A DNA stretch of 40,045 nt from Singulisphaera sp. GP187 (GCA_945862215.1 CAMAXY010000022.1:1-40045); one strand, 5' to 3'. Positions 1-8,407 are shown, numbered from the stretch's first letter. Translations and numbers: made by a program. The notes: generated by a model from the letters alone, not told the origin.

Positions 1-1
1 G

Positions 2-844
2 AGCACAGGTGTCGATGAACAACTTCGCAATGAACTTGCCAGAATTGAAAGGCCTTTGGCTCATGCAGGCTTTCTGATTGGCGAAGTTCGAGTCGTCGAT
101 GAAGGATCGTGGGGTCGCTTGGATGCGATTGTCGAAGGATGCAATATCGAAGGAAAGATTCAAATTCACCTTGGAAAGAAGGGCCGAATCAGTATTGTGC
201 CGCAGGGAAATGCTGCGAGAGCAATCGCCGTGGTGCTTGAAGGAACGGGTGGAGACGTCACGGCACCGAATCCTTCGCGACCCACCCCTCTGCAAACTAG
301 CAACACGCAAACCATTCGCACGCAAACGAACACGAAGCCCCCTGCCTTGACGCGAACTGTGGATGGATTATCGAAACCAAAACCTGCGACGCGAAGAACA
401 AGCGTGCGCGGAAATCCTGGCGAGTTGGTCGTCGATTGTTCTAAGTTTGGAGGATCACTCATCGGGCCAACAGAGTGGCGCGGAGTTTTATTTTCCAGCA
501 CAGGTGAATGGCAAGATGTTTTTCATAGTCCACTCTATGAACGTGGGCACAATAATCTTGGCGAATTTCTGGCGATCATCGATGCATGCCAACGTCTTGA
601 GCGCGGCGAGTTGAAATGTGTAACCCTCTGGAGCGACTCCAAGACCGCGCTCAGTTGGTTTCGCACCGGCAAGATACGAACGACGATTGACGTGGATGGA
701 CAGTGCGATTCGGCGTTTGCAGCTGCGGTGAACGATGCTCGGAAATGGTTGGAATCGGCGAATCGTCCAAAGTGGTTTGCGATGATGACACGATGGGACA
801 CATCCGCGCGCGGCGAGAATCCCGCGGATTTCGGGCGGAAATAA
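2..844 (+). CDS. RNase H-like (viroplasmin-type) protein, 5' truncated
   Basis: The frame is open from the first bases of the window to the stop at 842-844, so the gene probably starts upstream; a TTG at 56 is a possible but unsupported start. About 280 residues are visible. Counting from the Leu codon at 56, residues 1-65 form a small beta-rich segment, 66-118 a Pro/Thr/Arg-rich linker, and 121-262 an RNase H fold. The four expected acidic residues are present: D127 in VVDCS, E170 in NNLGEF, D194 in LWSDSKTA and D258 in ENPADF. The WSDSKTALSW stretch resembles bacterial RNase H proteins of the viroplasmin type, which cleave RNA in RNA-DNA hybrids. The family call rests on motifs seen here; the substrate is inferred. 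It converges with the HD-GYP gene, 45 bases away. Confidence 0.7.
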   Translation, partial: STGVDEQLRNELARIERPLAHAGFLIGEVRVVDEGSWGRLDAIVEGCNIEGKIQIHLGKKGRISIVPQGNAARAIAVVLEGTGGDVTAPNPSRPTPLQTSNTQTIRTQTNTKPPALTRTVDGLSKPKPATRRTSVRGNPGELVVDCSKFGGSLIGPTEWRGVLFSSTGEWQDVFHSPLYERGHNNLGEFLAIIDACQRLERGELKCVTLWSDSKTALSWFRTGKIRTTIDVDGQCDSAFAAAVNDARKWLESANRPKWFAMMTRWDTSARGENPADFGRK

Positions 845-888
845 GTGCAGAAACAAGCGCGGAAACAAGCGTGGAAACAAGCGCGCAA
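845..888. repeat. 12-bp tandem repeat between convergent genes
   Basis: Three 12-bp units, GTGCAGAAACAA, GCGCGGAAACAA and GCGTGGAAACAA, are followed by a partial fourth. They start immediately after the RNase H-like stop codon and end two bases before the end of the HD-GYP gene, filling the whole convergent gap. No hairpin or T-tract accompanies them. Replication slippage is the simplest origin. Confidence 0.75.
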
Positions 889-889
889 T

Positions 890-2422
890 CTATTGCGCCA
901 CAGGTTGAGGCGCGGTGCCTATCAGCGGTAAAAGTTCCGATTCTGGAATCGACAAGAAAATCTCTCCAAGCTTTGGATCGAATTGCGTTCCAAGGCAGCG
1001 TTTTATTTCTGCACGGGCTTCACTGATCGACCGCGCAGGACGATAAAAGCGTGCGCTGGTCATCGCATCGAAACAATCTGCGATACACAATATCCGACCC
1101 AATTGAGAAATTTGCTCGCCCTTTAAATTGTCTGGATAGCCGCTTCCATCCCACCGCTCATGATGCTCAAACATTCCAGGCAAGAGGTCGCGCACCTGAG
1201 GGATATTATCTTTTAGAATTTTATGCCCAATTCTTGGATGCTGCTGAATCTGAGCAAACTCCTCCGGATCAAGATGCGTTGGCTTGCACAAAATCTTTTC
1301 GGGGATGCCGATCTTGCCAATGTCGTGCAGCAAACCGCCAACTTCTGCTTGCTTGATTTCCTCATCGGAGAGCTTTGCAGCCTGCGCAAGCAGCATCGCA
1401 AATTTACTCACTCGATCAGAATGGCCTCGGGTATACGGATCCTTCGCATCAATCGCTTCGATGAGAGCACGCATCAATCCGTCAAACTTCAACTTATTTT
1501 CCAAGTCAACTCTTTGCTGCATTTGACTGCGTTGAATGTTCGAGAGCGCAAGGCCCAACATACTCGCCACCGCTTTTGCAAATCCTGCCACTTCTTTTGC
1601 AGGAGATTCTGTTGCACTACCAGTTCGATTATCGAGATACAACCATCCATAAAACATGGTCCCAGCATCGACTGGAACGCAAATCGCTTGGCGAATATCA
1701 AGTGACTCCAAACTTGCGCCCAACGTCCCTGAAGACACGCCTCCTTTGAGAATATAAATCCCATTCATAGAGCGTTTCAGCAGACTGCGGCTGATTTCAA
1801 GTTCTCCTTGCGATCCTAAAATTGCACCGCGGTGCGCGACAACTTCTGGGGAACGCCAATCAGCTCCCTTGAGAAACGCCAGATTCGCAAATCCAGTGGC
1901 TACCGAAAGTGACTCGACGGCTGCAACCCCAACGCTTTCTTCATCCGTGGCCTTGTGAAGAGTTTGGCTCGCCTCCACCAATTTCACGAGCAATCCTTGA
2001 GCAAGATTTGCGGTCGATTGTGCATCCGAAAGCGCCTCATACTCTCCTTCGATCTCTGATTCGGCGGCGAGTGTCTGAGGAACCAAACCAATTGTGTTAT
2101 CCGAAGAGGGACCAACAACCTGAAACTTCCAAGGTCGAATCTCGAACACATCGCGATGATTGAGTCGCACTTCTTGATGCGCAGTCAATTTCATACCATT
2201 CACAAATGTTCCTGCCGTCGAACCGCAATCACGAATGCGCCAATGCCCTTCTTGGTGCCCAATTCCAGGAGCCCAATGGATTTCGACGTGGCGCCGAGAA
2301 ACTTGCTTCTGCACGAGAACATGAGTGCAGCCTTCGTCGCGTCCGATTGTGACCACTTTGGGCGACAAAAGCGCTACATTCAACTCGCTGTCATTCGAAG
2401 TGCCGATTAATCTCCAGGGCAT
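890..2422 (-). CDS. FHA-GAF-HD-GYP signalling protein, probable c-di-GMP phosphodiesterase
   Basis: The 510-residue protein starts at the ATG at 2422 (MPWRLIGTS). A start at 2530 would overlap the pseudopilin end by 64 bases; the chosen ATG has a CATAAT hexamer 7 bases upstream. Residues about 20-105 form an FHA domain (GRDEG, SRRH, GSTAGTFVNG), which in other proteins binds phosphothreonine. Residues about 140-300 resemble a GAF sensor domain. The rest is a complete HD-GYP domain, with HDIGKIG at about 366 and HHERWDGSGYP at about 420-430. HD-GYP domains hydrolyse cyclic di-GMP. Intact metal-binding residues suggest activity (inference). No membrane segment is seen, so it is probably cytoplasmic. 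The FHA domain suggests control by a Ser/Thr kinase, but none is encoded here. Confidence 0.9.
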   Translation of the reverse strand: MPWRLIGTSNDSELNVALLSPKVVTIGRDEGCTHVLVQKQVSRRHVEIHWAPGIGHQEGHWRIRDCGSTAGTFVNGMKLTAHQEVRLNHRDVFEIRPWKFQVVGPSSDNTIGLVPQTLAAESEIEGEYEALSDAQSTANLAQGLLVKLVEASQTLHKATDEESVGVAAVESLSVATGFANLAFLKGADWRSPEVVAHRGAILGSQGELEISRSLLKRSMNGIYILKGGVSSGTLGASLESLDIRQAICVPVDAGTMFYGWLYLDNRTGSATESPAKEVAGFAKAVASMLGLALSNIQRSQMQQRVDLENKLKFDGLMRALIEAIDAKDPYTRGHSDRVSKFAMLLAQAAKLSDEEIKQAEVGGLLHDIGKIGIPEKILCKPTHLDPEEFAQIQQHPRIGHKILKDNIPQVRDLLPGMFEHHERWDGSGYPDNLKGEQISQLGRILCIADCFDAMTSARFYRPARSISEARAEIKRCLGTQFDPKLGEIFLSIPESELLPLIGTAPQPVAQ

Positions 2423-2429
2423 ACTGGTG

Positions 2430-2435
2430 ATTATG
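2430..2435 (-). promoter_or_regulatory. Candidate -10 element (CATAAT), leaderless type
   Basis: CATAAT lies 7 bases before the ATG at 2422. If used, transcription would begin at or next to the start codon. No convincing -35 was identified. Confidence 0.4.
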
Positions 2436-2466
2436 GCATGAAGAGCGGGATCATGCCGATCTGCAA

Positions 2467-3309
2467 TTATGGGGCAATATTTCCGGCTGCCCCCTTTGGA
2501 TTCCAAACCAATTTGCCTGGTTTGTTCCAATCACCGCCCGCTTGCGCAGGATCTCGATTTCCTTGAAAGGATCTTGTTCCGACATCATTCAAGATATGCG
2601 CGACATGACCATCTGCAAAAACCACATGGCCTCCTTCAAAGTAGCGATTGGGAAAGGCGTGCCAATCTGACTTGCACAGATCAAGAGGCGATGAAGAATA
2701 AAAGTCTGCTCCGGACACTTCCTTTTCATTACTTCGCGATTCCATCATGAGAACTGTTGCCGCAGAATCTGTAATTTGGATCAACGAAATCACTTCTTTG
2801 CGATCACCAAGAGATGTCGCAACAGAATCATTCAGGCGGCTGTTGGGTACGTAATTGAAATAGAACGTCTCTCCAGGTTCGATTTCCCATGGCGCAAGCG
2901 AATCTAACTCCGCTCCTGGATCAACAAAAATCGATCGGGAGCCTGGCAACGGAATCGGGTCAAGTCCTGCGACTTGTTGATCGACAAGTTTGCTGTATGG
3001 CTTTTCGTTGACAAGCACAGCAAGTGCATTTGCCCAGAAAGTTTTTTCGAGCAAGTTCTCTTTCATGTTTGTGCTGGCAGATCCTGTTGTGGTCGACTTC
3101 CCCTCCCACGGCAATCGATCCTTGTTGATTGTGGCGTAGTTGATCGTCGCCGCCCCCCACTGCTTCAGATTCGATCGGCTTGCAGCTGCATTGCTAGACT
3201 TACGAGCCATTCCCATTGCAGGAAAAATTAGCCCAGCCAAAAGGACGATAATTCCTAATACAACAAGTACTTCGATCAATGTAAAAGCAAGTCGAGCACG
3301 AACGGCCAT
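2467..3309 (-). CDS. Type II secretion/type IV pilus-like pseudopilin, H-X9-DG group
   Basis: The 280-residue protein begins with a short basic leader and then FTLIEVLVVLGIIVLLAGLI, the classic class III prepilin signal and hydrophobic helix. The residue before Phe is Ala rather than the usual Gly. Downstream, SRSNLKQWG follows the helix, and the C-terminal part has EGGHVVFADGHVAHIL, a DGHV-ending motif typical of the large planctomycete family called H-X9-DG. A prepilin peptidase would cleave it before Phe. The partner machinery is not in this window, and in this phylum such proteins often occur as many paralogues of unknown role. It ends 44 bases before the HD-GYP gene starts and may be co-transcribed with it. 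Confidence 0.88.
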   Translation of the reverse strand: MAVRARLAFTLIEVLVVLGIIVLLAGLIFPAMGMARKSSNAAASRSNLKQWGAATINYATINKDRLPWEGKSTTTGSASTNMKENLLEKTFWANALAVLVNEKPYSKLVDQQVAGLDPIPLPGSRSIFVDPGAELDSLAPWEIEPGETFYFNYVPNSRLNDSVATSLGDRKEVISLIQITDSAATVLMMESRSNEKEVSGADFYSSSPLDLCKSDWHAFPNRYFEGGHVVFADGHVAHILNDVGTRSFQGNRDPAQAGGDWNKPGKLVWNPKGAAGNIAP

Positions 3310-3316
3310 ACTTGAA

Positions 3317-3322
3317 ATCTTA
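3317..3322 (-). promoter_or_regulatory. Candidate -10 element (TAAGAT)
   Basis: TAAGAT is 7 bases upstream of the pseudopilin ATG at 3309. A TGGACT hexamer 16 bases further upstream could serve as a weak -35. The same TAAGAT occurs before the starts near 37835 and 38589. Confidence 0.4.
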
Positions 3323-3417
3323 ACTCAATATGAACAAAAGTCCATATTTTATCGTGTTTAAAAAAAGAATTTGTAGCGTGTCCAAACAACCCCTCGCGCA
3401 CAAGTTGGAATCGTGGA

Positions 3418-5331
3418 TTATTCCTGACGAACTTGAGTTGAATAGCCCGAGATGAGTCCCTTCAGCATCGATCGGACTCGAGCAACATCATGCTGATCAA
3501 TGGCTGCCTCGAGCCTTTCAAGGCTCAGTTCAAGTTCCTCCCAAGGGATGAAGTTCTCGCGTGCCTGCATGATGGCAATATGTTCAGTCGGACCACAATT
3601 GTCGCCGATCAGCAGTTCTTCGTAGAGTTTTTCTCCTGGCCGCAATCCTGTGACCTGAATTTCAATGTCTCCATTGGGATGATCTTCGCTTTTCTCTGAG
3701 TACCCCGCAAGACGAATCATAGTTCTTGCAAGATCCACGATTCTGATCGGCTCTCCCATATCGAGTACGAACACATCGCCGCCATGTCCCATAGCGCCCG
3801 CTTGAATCACCAGCGATGACGCCTCGGGAATCGTCATGAAGTATCGAGTGATGTCCATATGCGTCAAGGTCACTGGACCACCGCGGCGAATCTGATCCGT
3901 AAAATAAGGAACGACCGATCCGCTCGATCCAAGCACATTGCCAAATCGAACCATCGTGAAACGCGTTCGGCGCTTTGGGGTTGGGCGATTCTTCGAAAGA
4001 ACAGAATGGAAACGTACGTCCGAATCAGCAAGCGCCTGCAAACATTTTTCTGCCAAACGCTTGCTTGCGCCCATCACACTCGTTGGCCGAACGGCTTTGT
4101 CAGTCGAAATGAGCACAAATGATGCGACACCAGTCCTGCGAGCTGCCTGCGCGCAACGCAATGTTCCAAGGACATTCACGCTCACTCCTTCGATTTCATT
4201 TGCTTCGACGATCGGGACATGTTTGTACGCAGCAGCGTGATAGATCGTGTCGATTGAATTCTCCGTCATCACTCGCTCCATTCGAACACTGTCCAAGACA
4301 GATGCGAGTACTGAAAGAATCTGCACTCCACTTGCTGGCGAAATGATCCGGCGCAATTCATTTTCGATCGTGTACAAATTGAATTCACAAATATCCAGCA
4401 GCACGAGTCGTCTTGGTCCCTGAAGCAAAACTTGACGCGCGATTTCGGAACCGATCGATCCACCAGCGCCAGTCACCAGCACGTTTGCACCGCTGATATT
4501 GCGTGAGAGAAGTTCTGTGATGGGCTCGACTGGAGGTCTTCCAAGCAGATCTTCGATCTTCATCACGCGAACAGCATCGGTCTGCGCAGTACCCTCTGCG
4601 ATTTCTTTGAGCGTTGGAACCAACATCACTCGGATACCGATGGCTGTCAGTTCTTGAAAAATTTCTCGACGGCGGCGCCTTGATGATTCCGGAAGAGCGA
4701 GTAGCACAGTATCTGCCCGTAAATCACTGACAACCTTGCGCAAGTTTTCTGCAGAATAGATTGACAAACTGCGAATTTGTGTGCCCACACGCTTCGGATC
4801 GTCGTCAATGAAACCAACGATTTTCGTGCGCTGATCTTGGGTCAGCATGGAGACCAATCCTGCGCCAACATCGCCAGCTCCATAGACCAAGGTCCTCGAA
4901 CACATTCGCTGCGAAGTTCTACGAATCATGTATCGAGCAACTGCGCGTGCACCGCCGATCCCCAAGACTGACAACATCCAGAAGATCAGAATTGCAGAAC
5001 GCGGAAGTCCATTTGCACGATCATTCATGAATTCGACAAATGCCACGACCAGCGCGATGGCCGTGACGGCATAGCCGACTCGCATAGCAAAGCGAAGTCC
5101 GACATATCGGGTGACCTCTCGATAGAGGCCGAATCCGTAACAACACGGAAGTCCGACGGCGATCGTCAAGAGACAGAGATTCACGAGCGAACGACCGTTC
5201 AATTCTGGCCACAAAGATTCGAGGCGAATTGCAAGTGCCGCCCACATGGACAATCCAAGAACGAAGGCGTCGGCGAAGAGAGCACAGATTTGTTTACCCC
5301 GGCGTGGAAGCCGATCAATAAAAGCGATCAT
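3418..5331 (-). CDS. Membrane-anchored nucleotide-sugar 4,6-dehydratase (FlaA1/WbpM/CapD family)
   Basis: The 637-residue protein has the full long-form architecture. Four hydrophobic segments lie within about residues 15-125, a first Rossmann-like domain begins with VYGAGDVGAGLV at about 149, and a second NAD(P)-binding SDR domain begins with VTGAGGSIGSEIARQ at about 286. Further conserved blocks are HAAAYKHVPIVE at about 365 and STDKAVRPTSVMGASKR at 409-425. Met420 occupies the position usually held by Tyr and is followed by Lys424, as in the Ser-Met-Lys triad of the FlaA1/WbpM group. Such enzymes convert UDP-GlcNAc-type sugars to 4-keto-6-deoxy intermediates for surface polysaccharide or glycan synthesis. 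The exact substrate cannot be read from the sequence. No glycan-cluster genes flank it. Confidence 0.92.
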   Translation of the reverse strand: MIAFIDRLPRRGKQICALFADAFVLGLSMWAALAIRLESLWPELNGRSLVNLCLLTIAVGLPCCYGFGLYREVTRYVGLRFAMRVGYAVTAIALVVAFVEFMNDRANGLPRSAILIFWMLSVLGIGGARAVARYMIRRTSQRMCSRTLVYGAGDVGAGLVSMLTQDQRTKIVGFIDDDPKRVGTQIRSLSIYSAENLRKVVSDLRADTVLLALPESSRRRRREIFQELTAIGIRVMLVPTLKEIAEGTAQTDAVRVMKIEDLLGRPPVEPITELLSRNISGANVLVTGAGGSIGSEIARQVLLQGPRRLVLLDICEFNLYTIENELRRIISPASGVQILSVLASVLDSVRMERVMTENSIDTIYHAAAYKHVPIVEANEIEGVSVNVLGTLRCAQAARRTGVASFVLISTDKAVRPTSVMGASKRLAEKCLQALADSDVRFHSVLSKNRPTPKRRTRFTMVRFGNVLGSSGSVVPYFTDQIRRGGPVTLTHMDITRYFMTIPEASSLVIQAGAMGHGGDVFVLDMGEPIRIVDLARTMIRLAGYSEKSEDHPNGDIEIQVTGLRPGEKLYEELLIGDNCGPTEHIAIMQARENFIPWEELELSLERLEAAIDQHDVARVRSMLKGLISGYSTQVRQE

Positions 5332-5445
5332 TTGTTTATAAAGAATACAGCAAACCTCTATTTCAACACAGAAATTATATTAATTTCTGATGACCAATAA
5401 TTTCTTGAGTCAAATCCAAATTGCAACGAGAGCATTGATTCCAAA

Positions 5446-5529
5446 TAGGCCCGCCGGGACTTGAACCCGGATGAGGTTTAGCTCTGCGGATTTTAAGTCC
5501 GCTGCGTCTGCCAATTCCGCCACGGGCCT
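5446..5529 (-). tRNA. tRNA-Leu(UAA)
   Basis: An 84-nt cloverleaf is visible on the minus strand. The acceptor stem AGGCCCG/CGGGCCT pairs over all 7 bp. The D arm contains GGAATTGGCAGACGC and is of leucine type. The anticodon stem GCGGA/TCCGC closes the loop CTTAAAA, giving anticodon TAA. The short variable stem is followed by a T arm CCGGG-TTCAAGT-CCCGG. The discriminator base is A73, as expected for tRNA-Leu, and the 3' CCA is not encoded (TTT follows). It sits between the dehydratase gene and the oppositely oriented CoA-transferase gene. Confidence 0.97.
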
Positions 5530-5591
5530 GCGTGGTCGAATCCGATGACTCAATAGAGTATCGCCAAACCGTCACGCGAATGCAGCGCATC

Positions 5592-5597
5592 TATCCT
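5592..5597 (+). promoter_or_regulatory. Candidate -10 element (TATCCT), leaderless type
   Basis: TATCCT lies 6 bases before the ATG at 5604. The context TATCCTTTGCAAATG closely matches that before the EVE gene (TATCCTTTACAGATG), which supports both start choices. Confidence 0.4.
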
Positions 5598-5603
5598 TTG
5601 CAA

Positions 5604-6785
5604 ATGTCCACCACTGATCAATCGCCACCGCTTGCAGAGTGCACGGTCATCGATCTTGGGCGAGTCTTGTCGGCCCCATTTGCAACATCGGTGCTCGCAT
5701 CGCTCGGCGCACGAGTGATCAAAGTGGAAAGGCCAGGAATCGGCGACGACTCTCGCGCATTTGGACCGCATGTCAATGGAAAGAGTTTGTACTTCACAAG
5801 TGTGAACTGTGATAAAGAATCAATTGCGCTCGATTTGAAAAATGTCGATGATCGAAAAACATTTGAGGCACTACTTGATGGCGCTGATGTGTTGGTGGAA
5901 AACTTTTCGCCGCATGTGATGGAATACCTTGGATATGGATGGGAAACATTGCATGCGCGCTGGCCTCGACTGATTTATGGTGCGCTTTCTGGATTTGGAA
6001 AGACTGGACCACTTTCGCCGCTGCCTTCATACGACATTATTGCGCAAGCACTCAGCGGCATGATGAGTTTGACTGGGCATCCACATGGCCCGCCGGTACG
6101 AGTTGGCGCATCGATCGGCGATCTTGTTGCTGGGCTGTATATGGCGCTTGGCGTGACGAGTGCGATCCATAAAAGAACTCGCACTGGCGAAGGGTGTTTG
6201 ATCGATGTCGCCATGCTTGATTGTCAGATTGCATTCTTGGAAGCAGCCGTCACAACATTCACGGCGACCAATGTCGTCCCTGCGGCACGCGGCACGCGCC
6301 ATCCGTCGATCGCTCCATTTCAGGCATTTTTATGCGCAGATCGTTGGATTGTGATTGCCGCTGGAAATGATTCTCTTTTCACGTTGCTCTGCAGCGTGAT
6401 TGGTCGTCCCGATTTGGCAATGGATCCAAATTTTTCAACAAATGCGAAACGCATTGAGATGATCGATGAACTCGATCGAGAACTGACACTCTTGTTGGCG
6501 GCTCGCAACGCGCAAGAATGGATTGATCGATTGACGGAAGTTGGAGTTCCATGCGCGGTGATTCACTCAATCGCCGAGATGGTTGCAATGCCACAAGTCA
6601 TCGCGCGCGCAATGATCGTACCTGTCGATGATCCCGCACTTGGCACAACCCATGTCCCAGGCAATCCGATCAAGATGAGTTCGGTCACTCCCAGAACTTC
6701 TCGCGGTCCTGCTCCTGATCTTGATCAAAATCGCCATGGACTTCTCGGCGAAATTGCAGATCGAAAAACCAAGAAGAAGTTGTAA
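5604..6785 (+). CDS. Class III CoA-transferase (CaiB/BaiF family)
   Basis: The 393-residue protein starts at MSTTDQ. Longer frames begin at 5532 (GTG) or 5580, but the family core (ECTVIDLGRVLSAPFA) begins about 10 residues after the chosen Met. Conserved blocks are ASLGARVIKVERPGIGD, NCDKESIALDL, LVENFSPHVMEYLG, ALSGFGKTGP, SYDIIAQALSGMMSLTG and GASIGDLVAG. The Asp of IGD (about residue 173) matches the catalytic Asp that forms the acyl anhydride in formyl-CoA transferase. Family members move CoA between carboxylic acids. The substrate cannot be read from sequence, and the flanking genes give no pathway clue. Length is normal for the family. Confidence 0.92.
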   Translation: MSTTDQSPPLAECTVIDLGRVLSAPFATSVLASLGARVIKVERPGIGDDSRAFGPHVNGKSLYFTSVNCDKESIALDLKNVDDRKTFEALLDGADVLVENFSPHVMEYLGYGWETLHARWPRLIYGALSGFGKTGPLSPLPSYDIIAQALSGMMSLTGHPHGPPVRVGASIGDLVAGLYMALGVTSAIHKRTRTGEGCLIDVAMLDCQIAFLEAAVTTFTATNVVPAARGTRHPSIAPFQAFLCADRWIVIAAGNDSLFTLLCSVIGRPDLAMDPNFSTNAKRIEMIDELDRELTLLLAARNAQEWIDRLTEVGVPCAVIHSIAEMVAMPQVIARAMIVPVDDPALGTTHVPGNPIKMSSVTPRTSRGPAPDLDQNRHGLLGEIADRKTKKKL

Positions 6786-6788
6786 AAT
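6783..6788 (+). promoter_or_regulatory. Candidate -10 element (TAAAAT)
   Basis: TAAAAT ends 6 bases before the ATG at 6795 and overlaps the CoA-transferase stop codon. The overlap makes a chance match possible. Confidence 0.3.
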
Positions 6789-6794
6789 TTTGCC

Positions 6795-7211
6795 ATGGAG
6801 CAGGATATTGAACGAGCGACGCTTTGGTTCCTGACTGCACGCGGCATGGCTGCCGCATCGCGCGATATTGCAGTCGACTTTCAACCCTCTGCGGCGGGAC
6901 TCTTTGCGCAAGCAGTTCTTGGACTCTCAGAAGATGCATGCACTGAGGGCAAATCTGCAGCAAGAATTAATCGACTTTCACTGATCGATTGTCTCTCTGG
7001 AGTTGCCGCTCTGCCACCCGAAACACAAGAAAAATTTCTGACGGGCGCGCTCATGATCGCACTGCTCGATCGTCGAATGGATGCCGCCGAAGTTCGCTGG
7101 GCATCAGTTCTTGCAAGTGCAATGCGACTCTCCACTCAGCGCGTTGAAGAATGCTGCCTCGGCGCGCGCATTCTGACGGACATGCTTCACCCAGTCACGA
7201 GAACTTCGTAA
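6795..7211 (+). CDS. Small helical protein, possibly TerB-like
   Basis: The 138-residue protein is almost entirely predicted helical by eye. The stretch LLDRRMDAAEVRWASVLASAMRLS (about residues 90-113) has the look of the TerB fold, where an acidic loop is followed by E/D-led helices and a short hydrophobic turn. The sequence identity is too weak to be sure. TerB-like proteins are linked to tellurite and stress responses and to membrane-associated scaffolds, but no function is claimed here. It starts 9 bases after the CoA-transferase stop and ends 2 bases before the ATG of the DUF4145-like gene, so it is probably translated with that gene. Confidence 0.6.
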   Translation: MEQDIERATLWFLTARGMAAASRDIAVDFQPSAAGLFAQAVLGLSEDACTEGKSAARINRLSLIDCLSGVAALPPETQEKFLTGALMIALLDRRMDAAEVRWASVLASAMRLSTQRVEECCLGARILTDMLHPVTRTS

Positions 7212-7213
7212 AG

Positions 7214-8026
7214 ATGGAAGAGCTCTCTGCAAACTTCGGATTTCTTGAAGCGCTTGATCGCCGACTTTCCAAACTTGGAAAGCAAGCAGAGAATTATGTC
7301 CACTCCGATCCCGATGCGTGTTTGTTCAAACTTCGGCTGATGGTCGAGATAATGGCGTCGACTCTTGCCCGAGTCACCCTCGGTAACGCGCCGCCGCAAG
7401 AACTTGGTGTGACTTTGGGCGAACTCGAGCGTCGTGGAGTTCTTCCTCGGCACGAGGCGGACAACATGCACGCCATACGCCGCGATGGAAACTCGGCAGT
7501 TCACGGAGGCATCGCTCCGACATCGACAGCCATGAGGAGATTGAAAGATGCACACTCGTTGAGCTTTTGGTATTGCCAATTCATGACGCATTCTCAAGGC
7601 CAGGAGCGACCTGATTTTCAGGTGCCAAAGCGCCCTTTTGCCGAGTTTGGTGTTGACTCGCAAGTCGCTGCTGCAGAGACACTTGAGGATCAAATAGAGC
7701 AACGCCGACGACGGACTCGCGAAGCGCTTTTATTGTTTGCCAACGCTGAAGAACGAGCAGTCATGACACAACGATACCGAGACGAATTGGATGGGCTCGA
7801 CGCCGTCGCTGCGACAGCTGGCGAATTGTCTATCGATGCCGAGACGATGGCGTTGATCATGGCCCTCGAACTTGAACAGTTGCTCGAGCATCCGGCTTTC
7901 GGGCAAGTCAGTCGCAACGCGCGCCGAGAAGCAGAGCTGCAACTGAACGCAGTCAAGCGCCGGCTTGATGAACAAGAGTTGACCTTCCGCGACGCACGCG
8001 AACGATTGACCAACGAAATTTTTTAG
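7214..8026 (+). CDS. DUF4145-like protein with C-terminal coiled coil
   Basis: The 270-residue protein starts at MEELSANFGF, two bases after the previous stop; an in-frame upstream start at 7151 would overlap the preceding gene. Residues 1-125 resemble the DUF4145 domain: FLEALDRRLSKLGKQAENYV, DPDACLFKLRLMVE, LERRGVLPRHEADNMHAIRRDGNSAVHG. That domain is often found at the N terminus of type I restriction HsdR subunits and in other defence-linked proteins. Residues about 155-265 are charged and helical (EQRRRRTREALL, RNARREAELQLNAVKRRLDEQE), consistent with a coiled coil. No nuclease or ATPase motif is present. It is followed 60 bases later by the ELGD-repeat gene. Confidence 0.7.
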   Translation: MEELSANFGFLEALDRRLSKLGKQAENYVHSDPDACLFKLRLMVEIMASTLARVTLGNAPPQELGVTLGELERRGVLPRHEADNMHAIRRDGNSAVHGGIAPTSTAMRRLKDAHSLSFWYCQFMTHSQGQERPDFQVPKRPFAEFGVDSQVAAAETLEDQIEQRRRRTREALLLFANAEERAVMTQRYRDELDGLDAVAATAGELSIDAETMALIMALELEQLLEHPAFGQVSRNARREAELQLNAVKRRLDEQELTFRDARERLTNEIF

Positions 8027-8071
8027 TTCCGACGGTCATTCGCCCGAAGATTTTGTACATTCACCCCTAAT

Positions 8072-8079
8072 AAAGGAGG
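8072..8079 (+). promoter_or_regulatory. Very strong Shine-Dalgarno (AAAGGAGG)
   Basis: AAAGGAGG sits 7 bases before the ATG at 8087. It is the most consensus-like ribosome binding site noticed in the window and fixes the start of the small acidic protein. It implies high translation of that gene. Confidence 0.85.
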
Positions 8080-8086
8080 ATCGACC

Positions 8087-8407
8087 ATGGACGGCGACCT
8101 ATCAGTGGACTATCTCGGCGACGGTTACTACGCACTTTTTCGAGACAACGGTGATCGGAGAATCATCGAATGTGTTGCGCCGAGAGTCACAGATATTTTT
8201 CGAAGTGTTGCGCGCCGCTTCGGACACGATCATCCCGTCGAGATGTCGTACACCGCGCATTTGATCTTCAAGCTCGAAGCTGGAATTGATTTCGCCACTG
8301 AACTGGGTGATGAACTGGGCGATGAACTGGGTGATCAATTGGGCGATCCAGCTGAAGCGGATGTTGAGGGCGATGACTTTGGAATGTTTGATTCAAAAGA
8401 GTATTGA
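8087..8407 (+). CDS. Small acidic protein with tandem ELGD repeats, unknown function
   Basis: The 106-residue protein has a mixed alpha/beta N-terminal part (residues 1-70, with YLGDGYYALFRDNGDRRIIE and VTDIFRSVARRFGHDHP) and an acidic tail. Residues 72-87 are four tandem tetrapeptides, ELGD ELGD ELGD QLGD, encoded by 12-bp repeats. The last 20 residues are also acidic. No family was recognised. It is led by a near-perfect Shine-Dalgarno and lies 60 bases after the DUF4145-like gene on the same strand. Co-transcription with the two preceding genes is likely. Its strong ribosome site hints at higher dosage than its neighbours. Confidence 0.75.
   Translation: MDGDLSVDYLGDGYYALFRDNGDRRIIECVAPRVTDIFRSVARRFGHDHPVEMSYTAHLIFKLEAGIDFATELGDELGDELGDQLGDPAEADVEGDDFGMFDSKEY
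8300..8347 (+). repeat. Four 12-bp tandem units encoding (E/Q)LGD
   Basis: The units GAACTGGGTGAT, GAACTGGGCGAT, GAACTGGGTGAT and CAATTGGGCGAT are in frame with the small acidic gene. The alternating T/C at position 9 suggests duplication of a 24-bp pair. Confidence 0.9.
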
